Assembly: GCF_010669125.1 (NCBI RefSeq)
Contig: NZ_CP048630.1
Coordinates: forward strand, 4,026,001-4,090,000
Direction of reading: 5' to 3'
DNA: 64,000 nt
Origin: Ancylobacter pratisalsi
GTDB lineage: Bacteria > Pseudomonadota > Alphaproteobacteria > Rhizobiales > Xanthobacteraceae
Under the pieces are notes generated by a model. The model was given only the letters and a program-made list of their open reading frames with translations. It was not told the DNA's origin and made no database searches. Shown here piece after piece: positions 45,499-54,404 of the stretch. Within the stretch, counting starts at the first letter, position 1, and each line of letters starts with the position of its first letter. A program made the position numbers and the translations under genes.

Positions 45499-46905
45499 TT
45501 GACATCCCACCGTTCCGGCAGGGAGTTGCGCAGCGAGGTTCTCGATGACGTCTACTCGTCGAGCGATCTGCTGAAGCAGCTGCCAAAGTTCCACTTTCCC
45601 AAGGCTGAGAGGGATCCGCGGCATGTCTTTGCCGCCGTGCGCGACGAGTTGATGCTGGACGGGAATTCGCGCCAGAACCTGGCCACCTTCTGCCAGACAT
45701 GGGTGGACGACGAGATCCAGGACCTGATGTCCTTGTCGATCGACAAGAACATGATCGACAAGGATGAGTACCCCCAGACCGCCGAGATCGAGGCGCGCTG
45801 CGTACACATGCTGGCCGATCTGTGGAACTCGCCCGACCCGAAGGGTACGGTTGGTTGCTCTACGGTTGGTTCTTCAGAGGCGGCGATGCTCGGCGGGCTG
45901 GCGCTCAAGTGGCAGTGGCGCAAGAGGCGCGCTGCTGCTGGGCTTTCCGCGGACAGGCCGAACATGATCTGTGGTCCAGTGCAGATTTGCTGGCATAAGT
46001 TCGCCCGCTATTTCGACGTGGAGCTGCGCGAAATTCCGCTTGAGGGCGACCGCCTCATCATGACGCCGGAGGAAGTGCTCAAGCGCGTCGATGAGAACAC
46101 GATCGGGGTCGTGCCCACCCTCGGCGTGACGTTCACCTGCCAGTACGAGCCGGTGAAGGCCGTGAGTGACGCGCTCGATGATCTGCAGACGCGGACGGGA
46201 TTGGATATCCCCATCCATGTGGATGGTGCGAGCGGCGGCTTCCTGGCGCCCTTCTGCGCGCCCGAACTGGAATGGGACTTCCGGCTGCCTCGGGTGAAGT
46301 CGATCAACACCTCCGGTCACAAGTTCGGTCTTGCTCCCCTCGGCGTAGGCTGGGTGGTATGGCGTGAGGTCGAGGATCTGCCGAAGGAGCTTATCTTCGA
46401 TGTGAACTATCTCGGCGGCGACATGCCGACCTTCGCGCTCAATTTCTCGCGCCCGGGCGGTCAGGTGATCACCCAGTACTACAATTTCCTGCGGCTGGGC
46501 CGGGAGGGGTACCGGAAGATTCACACGGCCTGCTACGACGCGGCCCAGTTTCTTTCCAAGCAGATAGCGGCCATCGGTCCCTTCGAGATCCTGTTCGACG
46601 GCGACAGCAAGAAGGGCATTCCTGCGCTGTGCTGGAAGTTGAAGGACGAGGCTGCGATCGGGGGGTATACACTTTACGATCTGGCTGATCGCCTGCGCAG
46701 TCGAGGCTGGCAGGTTCCGGCCTATTCCATGCCTGCGGACCGAGAGGATCTGGTGATCCAGCGCATTCTGGTGCGCCACGGCGTCAGCTTCGATCTCGCA
46801 TGCCTGCTCCTCGACGATATCAAGCGGTCGGTCGAGTTCTTCGCGATGCATCCGGTAACGCGGCCGATGACCTCGGATGAGGCGGGCGGTTTCAACCACA
46901 ACTGA
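45499..46905 (+). CDS. gadB: Glutamate decarboxylase
   Basis: PLP enzyme of 468 residues converting glutamate to GABA and CO2, consuming a proton as in acid resistance. Signatures: [20 protein letters not shown] near residues 117-136, the PLP-phosphate region [14 protein letters not shown] near 239-252, and the Schiff-base Lys in [10 protein letters not shown] near 268-277. The C-terminus ends FNHN, with a penultimate His at the position of the E. coli GadB histidine that blocks the active site at neutral pH. Translation starts at TTG 45499 with AAAGGAGG upstream. No antiporter gene (gadC) is next to it, so GABA export must occur elsewhere. It is divergent from a choloylglycine-hydrolase-family gene. 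Confidence 0.95.
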   Translation: MTSHRSGRELRSEVLDDVYSSSDLLKQLPKFHFPKAERDPRHVFAAVRDELMLDGNSRQNLATFCQTWVDDEIQDLMSLSIDKNMIDKDEYPQTAEIEARCVHMLADLWNSPDPKGTVGCSTVGSSEAAMLGGLALKWQWRKRRAAAGLSADRPNMICGPVQICWHKFARYFDVELREIPLEGDRLIMTPEEVLKRVDENTIGVVPTLGVTFTCQYEPVKAVSDALDDLQTRTGLDIPIHVDGASGGFLAPFCAPELEWDFRLPRVKSINTSGHKFGLAPLGVGWVVWREVEDLPKELIFDVNYLGGDMPTFALNFSRPGGQVITQYYNFLRLGREGYRKIHTACYDAAQFLSKQIAAIGPFEILFDGDSKKGIPALCWKLKDEAAIGGYTLYDLADRLRSRGWQVPAYSMPADREDLVIQRILVRHGVSFDLACLLLDDIKRSVEFFAMHPVTRPMTSDEAGGFNHN

Positions 46906-46931
46906 AGGCAGGTTCTGCCTCATTGATTAGT

Positions 46932-46967
46932 GGCCTCGTCGGCACGTCGTCGGCGGGGCCGTTTTGT
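46932..46967 (+). terminator. Terminator after gadB
   Basis: GGCCTCGTCGGC, five-base loop, GTCGGCGGGGCC with G-T pairs, then GTTTTGTT. A smaller hairpin AGGCAG-GTT-CTGCCT (46906-46920) precedes it directly after the stop codon. Confidence 0.65.
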
Positions 46968-47269
46968 TGGGTCGATTGATGTTTGCCGGGACAGGAGCAG
47001 GATGCTTTTGCGCCGTCTCTATAGCGTGTCAATCTGGAACTAGTCCAAATTAAAATCCATCTATATTTTTAATTTATCAAAATTGTTGCAAATGCTGAAG
47101 TCAGAAATTGCCTATTTTTGAAGTATTATACTTAAAGAACATAACGTTTGACTCATTTTTTAACAAAATTTACTCCACCTCATAGGTGGATGTAATGTCC
47201 CGTTCGAGTTCGGGCGACGCGACGTTCATTCCCTACAAGACTGTTCTGCCTTCTGTCAGGGGATGATTG
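46968..47269. promoter_or_regulatory. AT-rich control region of the heme receptor gene
   Basis: About 300 bases, strongly A+T-rich from 47040 to 47170, unlike the surrounding genes. A perfect inverted repeat TCCACCT-CAT-AGGTGGA lies at 47174-47190, about 80 bases before the receptor start, and is a candidate iron- or heme-responsive operator. The motif ATCCATCTATAT shared with the gad upstream region is at 47055-47066. No gene is visible. Confidence 0.55.
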
Positions 47270-49492
47270 ATGGACCGCGTAGTCCGCCGCTCGTTTGGGT
47301 ATTCCTTTTCATCGTGTGCCCGTGGAATCGGGGGCGGCATTTCGTTGCTGGCGCTGGCGGCCGCGACGCCGGCCTTGGCTCAGGAAACGGGCGTCACCGC
47401 TGGGTCGACGGCGGCGGTCGTGGTGACCGACGAGGTCGTCGAGCTGGATCCGATCACCGTGGTCGCGACACGGACGCAGGAAAACTGGATCGATACCCTC
47501 GCTGCCGTGAGCGTCGTGCGCCCGAGCGAAATTGAGATGATGATGCCCACGCGCACGGAGGATCTTTTCCGTGGCATGCCCGGCGTCACCGCGATCCAGA
47601 ACGGCAATTCGCCTCAGACGGCGATCAACATCCGCGGCCTGCAGGATTTCGGTCGGGTTGCCGTGTTCGTGGATGGTGCCCGGCAGAACTTCACCCAGCT
47701 CGGGCATGGCAACGGTGCCGGAACCTTCTTTCTCGAGCCGGGATTGATCGCCGATGTCGACGTGGTGCGCGGGCCGGTGTCGAACATCTACGGTTCGGGG
47801 GCGATCGGTGGCGTGGTGACGATGCGCACCAAGGACGCCAATGACATCATGAAGCCGAATGAAACCTGGGGCGTCGAGGCCGATGGTGAGTTCGCCGGCA
47901 ATGGGCCAATGGGTTACGGCTCCCTGCTAGGTGCGGCCAGGGTGGGTGAGAATGTCGACCTCTTTGTCGGCGGAACCTATCGCAACCAGGGCAACTACAA
48001 GGACGGCAACGGGGAAGAGGTTGCCTATACGGGGTACGAGACCTGGACCGGTATCGCCAAGGCTACCATTCGCCCGGCGGACTTCCATGAGCTGAAATTC
48101 GAGGTCATGAACTATGAGAGCCAGTTCACCACCGGAAGTTCCGCCTCTTCGACCGCCACGCAATATGCAACCGATGTGACGAACACCACAGCGACAGCGA
48201 GCTGGAGCTACTCGAATCCCGACGACAATCTGTTCGACTGGCGCTCCAGCGTCTACTGGAACCGCGTGGACGAGGATCAGGTGAAGGTTGCAGGAAGTTC
48301 CAGCCTGATCACCGGCGATATCGGCGATCCCCGGAGCTTCGTGGTCGACACCGTCGGCTTCGACGCCAATAATACCAGCCGCTTCACCTGGGGGGCGGTG
48401 GAGAACGCCATCACCTATGGTGGCGACTATTTCCACGATGACGTTGATAACACTGACGCCTACGGGTTCGGCGAGGGCTACAATCCCTCGGGCGAGCGGG
48501 GCGTGGGCGGTGCCTTCGTGCAGTGGAAGGCCAACTATTCGACGTGGCTCGAGGCGGTCGCCGCGCTGCGCTACGACGCTTATTCGCTCAGCTCCGACGA
48601 TGGCGGCACCAGCGGTGACCGCCTCTCGCCCAAGTTCACACTCGGCGTTACCCCTGTCGAATGGCTGACAATCTACGGCACCTATGCGGAGGGCTATCGC
48701 GCGCCAAGTGTTACCGAGGCGCTGGTGGCGGGCCAGCATCCGGCTTTCTTCAGCGGCGGCCTCGCGCCCTTCACCTTCCTGCCGAACCCGGGTCTTGAAG
48801 CGGAAACCGGAAAGAACAAGGAAGTCGGCGTCAATATCCGGAAGGACGACCTTTTTGTCACTGGTGATCGGCTACGTATCAAGGCGAATTATTACCAGAA
48901 CGATGTCGAGAACTATATCGAGCTGGTGACCTATGGCGATCCTGCCTGCATCTATTCGGTGCGTGGTCGCTGCTTCGCCTATAATGACTACTCACTAGCC
49001 CAGTATCAGAATGTCGATGAAGCGCGGCTGCGTGGATTCGAATTCGAGGGTACGTATGATGCGGGCGCGTGGTTCCTGGGCCTGCAGGGCCAGGCGATGA
49101 CCGGCGAGGTGACGGCCGGGCCGGACGAGGGGCAGCCGCTCTCCACCGTGCCGCCGGACCAGATCACAACGACGCTCGGCTTCCGGTTCTTCGAAGGCAA
49201 ACTTACCGTCGCCGCACGCTGGACCGCAGTCGCGGCTGTGACGGCCGCCGACCTGCCGACCAATTCAGTCTACGACCCGACCGACAGCTTCAACCTCGTC
49301 AGCCTCTACGCCGGCTACCAGCCGAACGAGAACACGCTTGTTCGGCTGTCAGTCGAGAATCTGCTCGACGAGCAGTACACCCAGTACCAGAACTTTCTTC
49401 CGAGCGCGGGGCTGACGATCAAGGCCGGACTTACGGTTCGTTTCGGCGGCGGACAGGTCGCGCAAGCCTCGCCCGATCTCATTACCAAGTAG
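47270..49492 (+). CDS. TonB-dependent heme/hemoglobin receptor
   Basis: Outer-membrane receptor of 740 residues. A signal peptide (GGGISLLALAAATPALAQE) and a TonB box region (LDPITVVATRTQENWIDTLA) precede the plug domain with VRGPVSNIYGSGAIGGVVT. The barrel holds the heme-receptor hallmarks YRAPSVTEAL (FRAP-type) and FLPNPGLEAE (NPNL-type), with a His in AGQHPAF between them. It belongs to the hemoglobin/transferrin/lactoferrin receptor family and should pass heme to the HmuTUV importer encoded convergently downstream. The ATG at 47270 has AGGGG upstream; a TTG three bases earlier is possible. Confidence 0.92.
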   Translation: MDRVVRRSFGYSFSSCARGIGGGISLLALAAATPALAQETGVTAGSTAAVVVTDEVVELDPITVVATRTQENWIDTLAAVSVVRPSEIEMMMPTRTEDLFRGMPGVTAIQNGNSPQTAINIRGLQDFGRVAVFVDGARQNFTQLGHGNGAGTFFLEPGLIADVDVVRGPVSNIYGSGAIGGVVTMRTKDANDIMKPNETWGVEADGEFAGNGPMGYGSLLGAARVGENVDLFVGGTYRNQGNYKDGNGEEVAYTGYETWTGIAKATIRPADFHELKFEVMNYESQFTTGSSASSTATQYATDVTNTTATASWSYSNPDDNLFDWRSSVYWNRVDEDQVKVAGSSSLITGDIGDPRSFVVDTVGFDANNTSRFTWGAVENAITYGGDYFHDDVDNTDAYGFGEGYNPSGERGVGGAFVQWKANYSTWLEAVAALRYDAYSLSSDDGGTSGDRLSPKFTLGVTPVEWLTIYGTYAEGYRAPSVTEALVAGQHPAFFSGGLAPFTFLPNPGLEAETGKNKEVGVNIRKDDLFVTGDRLRIKANYYQNDVENYIELVTYGDPACIYSVRGRCFAYNDYSLAQYQNVDEARLRGFEFEGTYDAGAWFLGLQGQAMTGEVTAGPDEGQPLSTVPPDQITTTLGFRFFEGKLTVAARWTAVAAVTAADLPTNSVYDPTDSFNLVSLYAGYQPNENTLVRLSVENLLDEQYTQYQNFLPSAGLTIKAGLTVRFGGGQVAQASPDLITK

Positions 49493-49524
49493 GCCCGCGG
49501 CGTCGAAGAGCACAAGCAGGACAG

Positions 49525-50109
49525 ATGATGACGATTATTACTGACGCCGAGCCGCAGACGCGGGCCAAGCGGCTTCGCGCGGCCACCAACGCCCTCCATG
49601 AGCGTGTCGACCACGCCGTGATGGCTGCGAAGCCCTTCGCTACCAAGGAAAGCTATGTCCGGTTCCTGCGCTTTCAATATCGGCTACACCGTCATGTCGA
49701 ACCGCTTTATGCGGATCCCTCGATGCAGATCCTGCTTCCCGATCTGTCGTCTCGCTCGCGTCTTGCGGCCCTGGAGCAGGACTTTGCGGATCTCGGGCTG
49801 TCCTTGCCGGAGGCGGCATTCGGGCCCGAGCTTCCAAAGGCCGAGGCGTTGGGCTGGCTGTATGTTGTGGAGGGCTCCAACATGGGCGCGGCGTTTCTTG
49901 CCAAGGATGCCGCCCGGATCGGCTTCTCCGACACTTTCGGCGCGCGCCATCTGGCCGGGCATGCCGAGGGGAGAGGTCTGCACTGGCGTCGTTTCACCAC
50001 CGCGCTCGATACTGTCGACCTTACCGAGGAGGAGGACAAGCGGGCGCAGGCTGCCGCCGCCTTGGCATTCGAGCACGTCTACCGCCTTGTCGAGCAGGAA
50101 CTCCGCTAG
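49525..50109 (+). CDS. Heme oxygenase (biliverdin-producing type)
   Basis: Cytosolic enzyme of 194 residues that opens heme to release iron, CO and biliverdin. The proximal His is expected at residue 25 in NALHERVDHAVM, and the distal helix Gly-rich region is YVVEGSNMGAAFLAKDAARI near 115-134. Size and pattern fit HmuO/PigA/BphO-like bacterial enzymes. It lies 32 bases after the receptor on the same strand, so iron release is co-expressed with heme capture. The locus has no HmuS-type protein, for which this enzyme substitutes. The start ATG at 49525 or 49528 follows a purine-rich stretch; the frame open to 49069 overlaps the receptor and is spurious. Confidence 0.9.
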   Translation: MMTIITDAEPQTRAKRLRAATNALHERVDHAVMAAKPFATKESYVRFLRFQYRLHRHVEPLYADPSMQILLPDLSSRSRLAALEQDFADLGLSLPEAAFGPELPKAEALGWLYVVEGSNMGAAFLAKDAARIGFSDTFGARHLAGHAEGRGLHWRRFTTALDTVDLTEEEDKRAQAAAALAFEHVYRLVEQELR

Positions 50110-50566
50110 TCCGAGTGGACGCATCGGTCCGGGTGGCGGCCTGAGAAAGCCCTGGGTATCCTCGATGCGGCTTTTGGACGTCCCACCGACTTGGAGGGCG
50201 GCGACGTCCACCAGGACGGCGAATCGGGAACTGTTCCACGCGTTGACGCCATTCAAGGCGACGCTTCCGCGACGAGGGGCCAAGGTCCGCCACAGCTGGC
50301 CGTTTCCCGTGCTCCTTTCGCCGGACCTGGCGGCTCCATCGGCAACCACAACGACGCACCCATTCGGGGTCGTGCTGCCGTAGAGATCGGTGGTGGGATA
50401 GGCGCCGGGGACGCTGTAGGTTCTGACGGCCTTGAACGTGGTCACCTTCTGCTCGCCAATCATCCATGATGAGCTTGTGCCGGTTTCATCCGTTCAGGGC
50501 GCTCCGCCCGCTTTCTCCGCCTTGGACAGGCCCCGCGCGGTCCCGAGTGAGCTTCCGTGCAAGGGA
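50110..50566 (-). other. Convergent gap with a possible degraded minus-strand gene
   Basis: On the minus strand a frame from ATG 50463 reads MIGEQKVTTFKAVRTYSVPG and PTTDLYGSTTPNGCVVVVAD, with mostly G or C at third codon positions, as in real genes here. It has no stop until inside the heme oxygenase gene (49684), which it would overlap entirely. No family is recognised. It may be a truncated or decayed gene, or chance coding-like sequence. No clear terminators for the converging heme oxygenase and hmuV transcripts were seen. Confidence 0.35.
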
Positions 50567-51331
50567 TCAGTCCACGATCGATTGTGGTAGCAGGAATGGC
50601 GTTTCCGGTGCCCAGCTGACACGGGCCGGAACGCCGTACAATGTGCCGATCGCCGCGTCAGTGAGGATTTCTTTCGGTGTTCCGCAGGCGACGACATGTC
50701 CGTTTTTCAGGGCCGTGATGTGGTCCGCTGCCATGGCCGCGAGGTTAAGGTCGTGGAGGACGGCGAGTATTCCGATGCCGCGCTCGGCGGCAAGCCGGCG
50801 CATCAGGCGAACGACGAGAACCTGCTGGGCGAGGTCAAGACTGGCGGTTGGCTCATCGAGCAGTAGATAGCCGGCGCTCCGACCTCGATCGAGTTGAGCC
50901 AGTGCGCGCGCGAGCTGGACCCGCTGGCGCTCTCCGCCCGAGAGCCGGTCGTAGGGGCGCTGCTCGAATCCCGAAAGTTCGACCTCCTTCAGTGCCCGCG
51001 CGACGGGTGCGGAACCGATGCGGTCGCTCCCCGCGCCGATCGCCACGACTTCGGCGACTGTGAAGGGAAAAGCAATCTGCGCATGCTGGGGCACCACCGC
51101 GCGGAGCATGGCGAGACGTGCCGGTGGCAGGGTCGAAATGTCTGCGCCGTCCAGCAGGACGTGCCCGCTTTGGGGGCGAAGCTCGCCCGCCATGACTTTC
51201 AGAAGCGTGGACTTGCCTGCCCCGTTGGGACCAATGAGGACAGAGACACGGCCAGGCGTGATTGCCGCGCCCGCATCGGTTAGCAGGGCACGTCCTCCCA
51301 GCCGAAATGTGATGCCGTGGGCGCGGTACAT
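50567..51331 (-). CDS. hmuV: Heme ABC transporter ATP-binding protein
   Basis: ATPase of 254 residues for heme import. Walker A is GPNGAGKST near 34-42, signature LSGGERQRVQLARAL near 130-144, Walker B YLLLDEPTASLD near 157-168. The end FLLPQSIVD is short and without extension. The ATG at 51331 begins family sequence (YRAHGITFRLGGRAL) and is five bases after the stop of the permease gene; the open frame reading in from 52051 crosses hmuU and is spurious. It forms HmuUV2 with the permease and receives heme from HmuT. Confidence 0.95.
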   Translation of the reverse strand: MYRAHGITFRLGGRALLTDAGAAITPGRVSVLIGPNGAGKSTLLKVMAGELRPQSGHVLLDGADISTLPPARLAMLRAVVPQHAQIAFPFTVAEVVAIGAGSDRIGSAPVARALKEVELSGFEQRPYDRLSGGERQRVQLARALAQLDRGRSAGYLLLDEPTASLDLAQQVLVVRLMRRLAAERGIGILAVLHDLNLAAMAADHITALKNGHVVACGTPKEILTDAAIGTLYGVPARVSWAPETPFLLPQSIVD

Positions 51332-51336
51332 TGTGC

Positions 51337-52428
51337 CTAACCGAACAGAGCGCCGCGGCGGCGCATCAGGAGGCCGATGAAGAACGGTGCGCCAAGCGCC
51401 GCGGTGACGACGCCCAGCGGAAGTTCGGCCGGGCTGGCAATAGTGCGCGCTATGACATCCGCGCCAAGCAGGAGCGCACCACCAAGGAGGGCGGTTGCGG
51501 GAAGGAGCGTTCGATGTGCGGGGCCGAGCGCCAGTCGGACGAGATGGGGAACGACGAGGCCGATAAAGCCGATCACGCCAGCCACCGCGACCGCTGCCCC
51601 CGCGCCCGCCGCGATGCCGGCAATGGCCACGCGCTTCGTGCGCTGAACATCCACGCCGACGTGAAAGGCTTCGGCCTCGCCGAGCGCCAAGGCGTCGAGC
51701 GGGCGGCCGAGACGGGAAGCGATGAGCGCGAGGAACAACATGAAGGGCAATGCGGCCAGCACCTTGCGCCACGTCGCCCCACCAAGGCTGCCAAACGACC
51801 AGAAGGTGAAGTCGCGCAGTTGCTGATCCGAGGCCATGAAGATCATGATCCCCGTGCCGGCGGATGCCAGCGCTCCGATTGCAATGCCGGCAAACAGCAT
51901 GGTCGGCACGGACGTACGACCTTGATACGTGGCGATGAGATAAAGCGTCACGGTAGCGAAGAGCGCACCAAGGAATGAGACGAGGGGCAGTCCCGCATCC
52001 GCCAGCATCGGCGGTAGCAGGTCGGCGACATGCGCGCCGAGCACGATCCATATGACAGCGGCCAGCGCGGCTCCATTTGAAACGCCGATCAGGCCGGGAT
52101 CGGCCAGCGGATTGCGAAAAATGCCCTGCATCACGGCACCGGCCGTCGCGATCCCGCTACCAACAAGCAGCCCCAGTAGCGTGCGCGGCAGGCGGATGTC
52201 GAGAACGATCACGGTCTCGCGCAGCGCCGCGCCACTCGCTGACCGCTGGCCGACAAGCGCATCCAGCAGGATAGTCACCACCTGCCTTGGCGGCACCCTG
52301 ACGGGGCCTATCGCCAGCGATGCCAAGCAGGCGACGACAAGAAGCGTGGCGCACAGGGCCATGCCCAACGCGGCGCGGGTCAGGCGAGGTTTCGTAGCTG
52401 TCCCGTGATGCAAGGCGGTCTCGCTCAC
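51337..52428 (-). CDS. hmuU: Heme ABC transporter permease (FecCD family)
   Basis: Inner-membrane permease of 363 residues with about ten helices, as in BtuC/HmuU. Typical parts are VLDIRLPRTLLGLLVGSGIA followed by AVMQGIFRNPLADPGLIGVS near residues 87-106, and the C-terminal GFIGLVVPHLVRL. GTG at 52428 is chosen because it overlaps the stop of hmuT (GTGA); the ATG at 52452 would add eight residues inside hmuT. Its length fits the family well. It lies in the order hmuT-hmuU-hmuV. Confidence 0.95.
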   Translation of the reverse strand: MSETALHHGTATKPRLTRAALGMALCATLLVVACLASLAIGPVRVPPRQVVTILLDALVGQRSASGAALRETVIVLDIRLPRTLLGLLVGSGIATAGAVMQGIFRNPLADPGLIGVSNGAALAAVIWIVLGAHVADLLPPMLADAGLPLVSFLGALFATVTLYLIATYQGRTSVPTMLFAGIAIGALASAGTGIMIFMASDQQLRDFTFWSFGSLGGATWRKVLAALPFMLFLALIASRLGRPLDALALGEAEAFHVGVDVQRTKRVAIAGIAAGAGAAVAVAGVIGFIGLVVPHLVRLALGPAHRTLLPATALLGGALLLGADVIARTIASPAELPLGVVTAALGAPFFIGLLMRRRGALFG

Positions 52429-53375
52429 GGGACGTCCTGGTCGTTGGTCCATGGATGGGCCGGGAGGGTGGGGAAATCGTGCTCGGGATAGATGAGTGTC
52501 GCGAGGTGTCGCGCGGCCTGCGGCGTGCGCGGGCCGAAATTGAGAAGGTACCCACCATCAATGCGATAGAGACGCCCATTTGCGATCGCCTGCGTGCCGG
52601 CAAAGGCCGGCATCTGCGCGACGGCCGCGTCGGTAAGTCCATGACCCCGATCCTTCATGAGGATGATCGCTGAAGGATCGGCTGCGAGAACGGCCTCGTC
52701 CACGGCGGGCTTGTAGCCGGACATTGCCTTCATCGCATTGTCGACCCCGGCAAGCGCCAACATGGCATCGGCGCCTGTGCCGGAGCCGGCGACAATCGGT
52801 GTGGTGCCGGCGGCCGACAGCACAAAGGTCGCGGTGCGGCGAGCGGTGATCGTCTCCCTCATGGCGGCAACAGCCAGAAAGTCGCGCTTCACGGCTTCCG
52901 CGAGTGCCTCCCCACGTTCGGAGGTGCCCATCAGCGTCGCAACGGTTTGGATGTTCGCGATCACACCCTTTGCGTCGCGGGCTTCGGCAATGGTTTCGAA
53001 TGGAATGGACGCGCCCTTGAGCACCGCGACGGCGTCGGGCGGGCCGGCGCCTTCCTGCGCGATGATGAGATCCGGTCCGACCGAGAGAACGCCTTCCGGT
53101 GAAAGCGCGCGGATGTAGCCCACATTGGGCCGCTCGGCGACTGCCTCGGGCGGGTAGGTGCTGGATGTGTCGACCGCGATGACGCGGTCTCCAAGACCCA
53201 GCGCGAACAGGATCTCCGTGACGGATCCTCCAATGGCGACGACGCGCCGTGCTTCACTCGCCGTTGAATGAGCAGCCTCCTCCGCTTGCAACTGCGAAAA
53301 TGGGGCGATCGTGACGGCAAGGAGCGCGACCAGGGAAAGGAGCGTAGTGCGCGATCCGGGGGTGGGTCTCGACAT
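52425..53375 (-). CDS. hmuT: Periplasmic heme-binding protein
   Basis: Type III substrate-binding protein of 316 residues. The signal peptide SLVALLAVTIAPFSQLQAEE (about residues 13-32) is followed by RRVVAIGGSVTEILFALGLG near 43-62, the usual start of heme and cobalamin binding lobes. VIAVDTSSTYPPEAVAERPN near 65-84 is the ligand loop where HmuT proteins carry the heme-ligating Tyr, and NVGYIRALSPEGVLSVGPDL follows. It delivers heme from the outer-membrane receptor to HmuUV. It is the first gene of the operon, preceded by a Fur-like palindrome. Confidence 0.95.
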   Translation of the reverse strand: MSRPTPGSRTTLLSLVALLAVTIAPFSQLQAEEAAHSTASEARRVVAIGGSVTEILFALGLGDRVIAVDTSSTYPPEAVAERPNVGYIRALSPEGVLSVGPDLIIAQEGAGPPDAVAVLKGASIPFETIAEARDAKGVIANIQTVATLMGTSERGEALAEAVKRDFLAVAAMRETITARRTATFVLSAAGTTPIVAGSGTGADAMLALAGVDNAMKAMSGYKPAVDEAVLAADPSAIILMKDRGHGLTDAAVAQMPAFAGTQAIANGRLYRIDGGYLLNFGPRTPQAARHLATLIYPEHDFPTLPAHPWTNDQDVP

Positions 53376-53461
53376 GGATGATCTTCTGCATGGGTGAGCC
53401 GAAGGCGTGCGGGGAGCACTTCATTCGCCTATGCAGATATCGCCTGTCATGACCTAATTGA

Positions 53462-53480
53462 AATGAAATTCAGTTTCATT
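53462..53480. promoter_or_regulatory. Fur-like 19-base palindrome upstream of hmuT
   Basis: AATGAAA, five bases, TTTCATT, in an AT-rich segment about 90-105 bases before hmuT. Length and A/T arms resemble a Fur/Mur or Irr-type site. The assignment to a particular iron regulator is inferred from position. Confidence 0.5.
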
Positions 53481-53627
53481 CATTAGATTGGAATTAGTGA
53501 AATTAAGTAATCGGCTCTTTGAATAAAGTCGTGGCGGTTGTTCGGCGGTGCGGCTGTCGTTTCTCAACTGATGTCGACGGCACTGATTGCGATGTCGTGC
53601 AGGGGCGAGGTGCCCGTCTTTGGCGAG

Positions 53628-54404
53628 CTAACGCACCAGTTCGCCGCGGAATGCCCAGCGTGTCATGCGTTTTTCGATGAGTGCGCACGCGGCGTAGACG
53701 CCGATGCCCATAATGGCGATGGCGAAAAGACCGGCAAAGGTGGTGGCGGAATCATTGCGCGCGCTGGCGGAGAGCATAAGAAATCCGATGCCGCGATTGC
53801 CGCCCACGGTTTCCGACAGCACAGAGCCAACGAAGGCCAGGGTGGCTGCGACTTTCAGGCTGGCAAAGAGGTAAGGCATGGCGCGGGGGATGCCGACCTT
53901 CATCAGGATCTCGCGATTGCTGGCGCCAAGAGAGCGCATCAAATCGCGCATCTCCGGCTCGATGGTGGCAAGCCCGGTGGCGACATTCACCACGATTGGG
54001 AAAAATGAGATGACGAAGGCGGTGATGATCGCCGGCAGCGCGCCGATGCCGACCCAGATCATGAGGATCGGGACGATGGCGACCTTCGGAATGGCGTTGA
54101 AGGCAATCAGCAAAGGGTAAAGCCCGGAATAGACGAAGGGCGAAGCGCCGATGGCGAGGCCGAGCAGCAGGCCAAAGCCTATGGCGAGGAAAAAGCCGAT
54201 CAGCGTCGTCCACAGCGTCTCCATGCAGAAACGCAGCAACAGGTCCCAGCGCTGGATGATGACCTCTACGACGCGGGTTGGCCGCGGAGCCACGATCTCG
54301 GGCACGTCGAAGGCGATGCAGGCCACCTGCCACATGATCAGCAGGACAAGCAGGGCGAGCCAGGGCATGGCGAAGCGCAGATAGCGCTGCTGAAGCGCGG
54401 TCAT
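53628..54404 (-). CDS. NitT/TauT-family ABC transporter permease
   Basis: Inner-membrane permease of 258 residues with six helices, of the SsuC/TauC/ThiX type. The EAA loop near residues 165-185 reads RDLMRSLGASNREILMKVGI, the coupling site to the ATPase. GIGFLMLSASARND, near residues 204-217, is the family's end motif. The start overlaps the ATPase stop by four bases (ATGA). Together with the ATPase and binding protein it is an importer for a small organic compound; relatives carry taurine, sulfonates, nitrate, pyrimidines or riboflavin. It is the last gene of the right-end catabolic operon. Confidence 0.9.
   Translation of the reverse strand: MTALQQRYLRFAMPWLALLVLLIMWQVACIAFDVPEIVAPRPTRVVEVIIQRWDLLLRFCMETLWTTLIGFFLAIGFGLLLGLAIGASPFVYSGLYPLLIAFNAIPKVAIVPILMIWVGIGALPAIITAFVISFFPIVVNVATGLATIEPEMRDLMRSLGASNREILMKVGIPRAMPYLFASLKVAATLAFVGSVLSETVGGNRGIGFLMLSASARNDSATTFAGLFAIAIMGIGVYAACALIEKRMTRWAFRGELVR

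Noticed and set aside
50567..52051. Long frame suggesting an hmuV with a 240-residue N-terminal extension
   Set aside because: The extension lies inside hmuU in another frame and is Arg-rich without family sequence; the ATG at 51331 starts the conserved ATPase.
49525..53375. Possible hemP or hmuS genes in the heme locus
   Set aside because: Searched the gaps by eye on both strands; no short protein with the HemP pattern and no HmuS-like protein. Heme oxygenase probably takes the degradation role.
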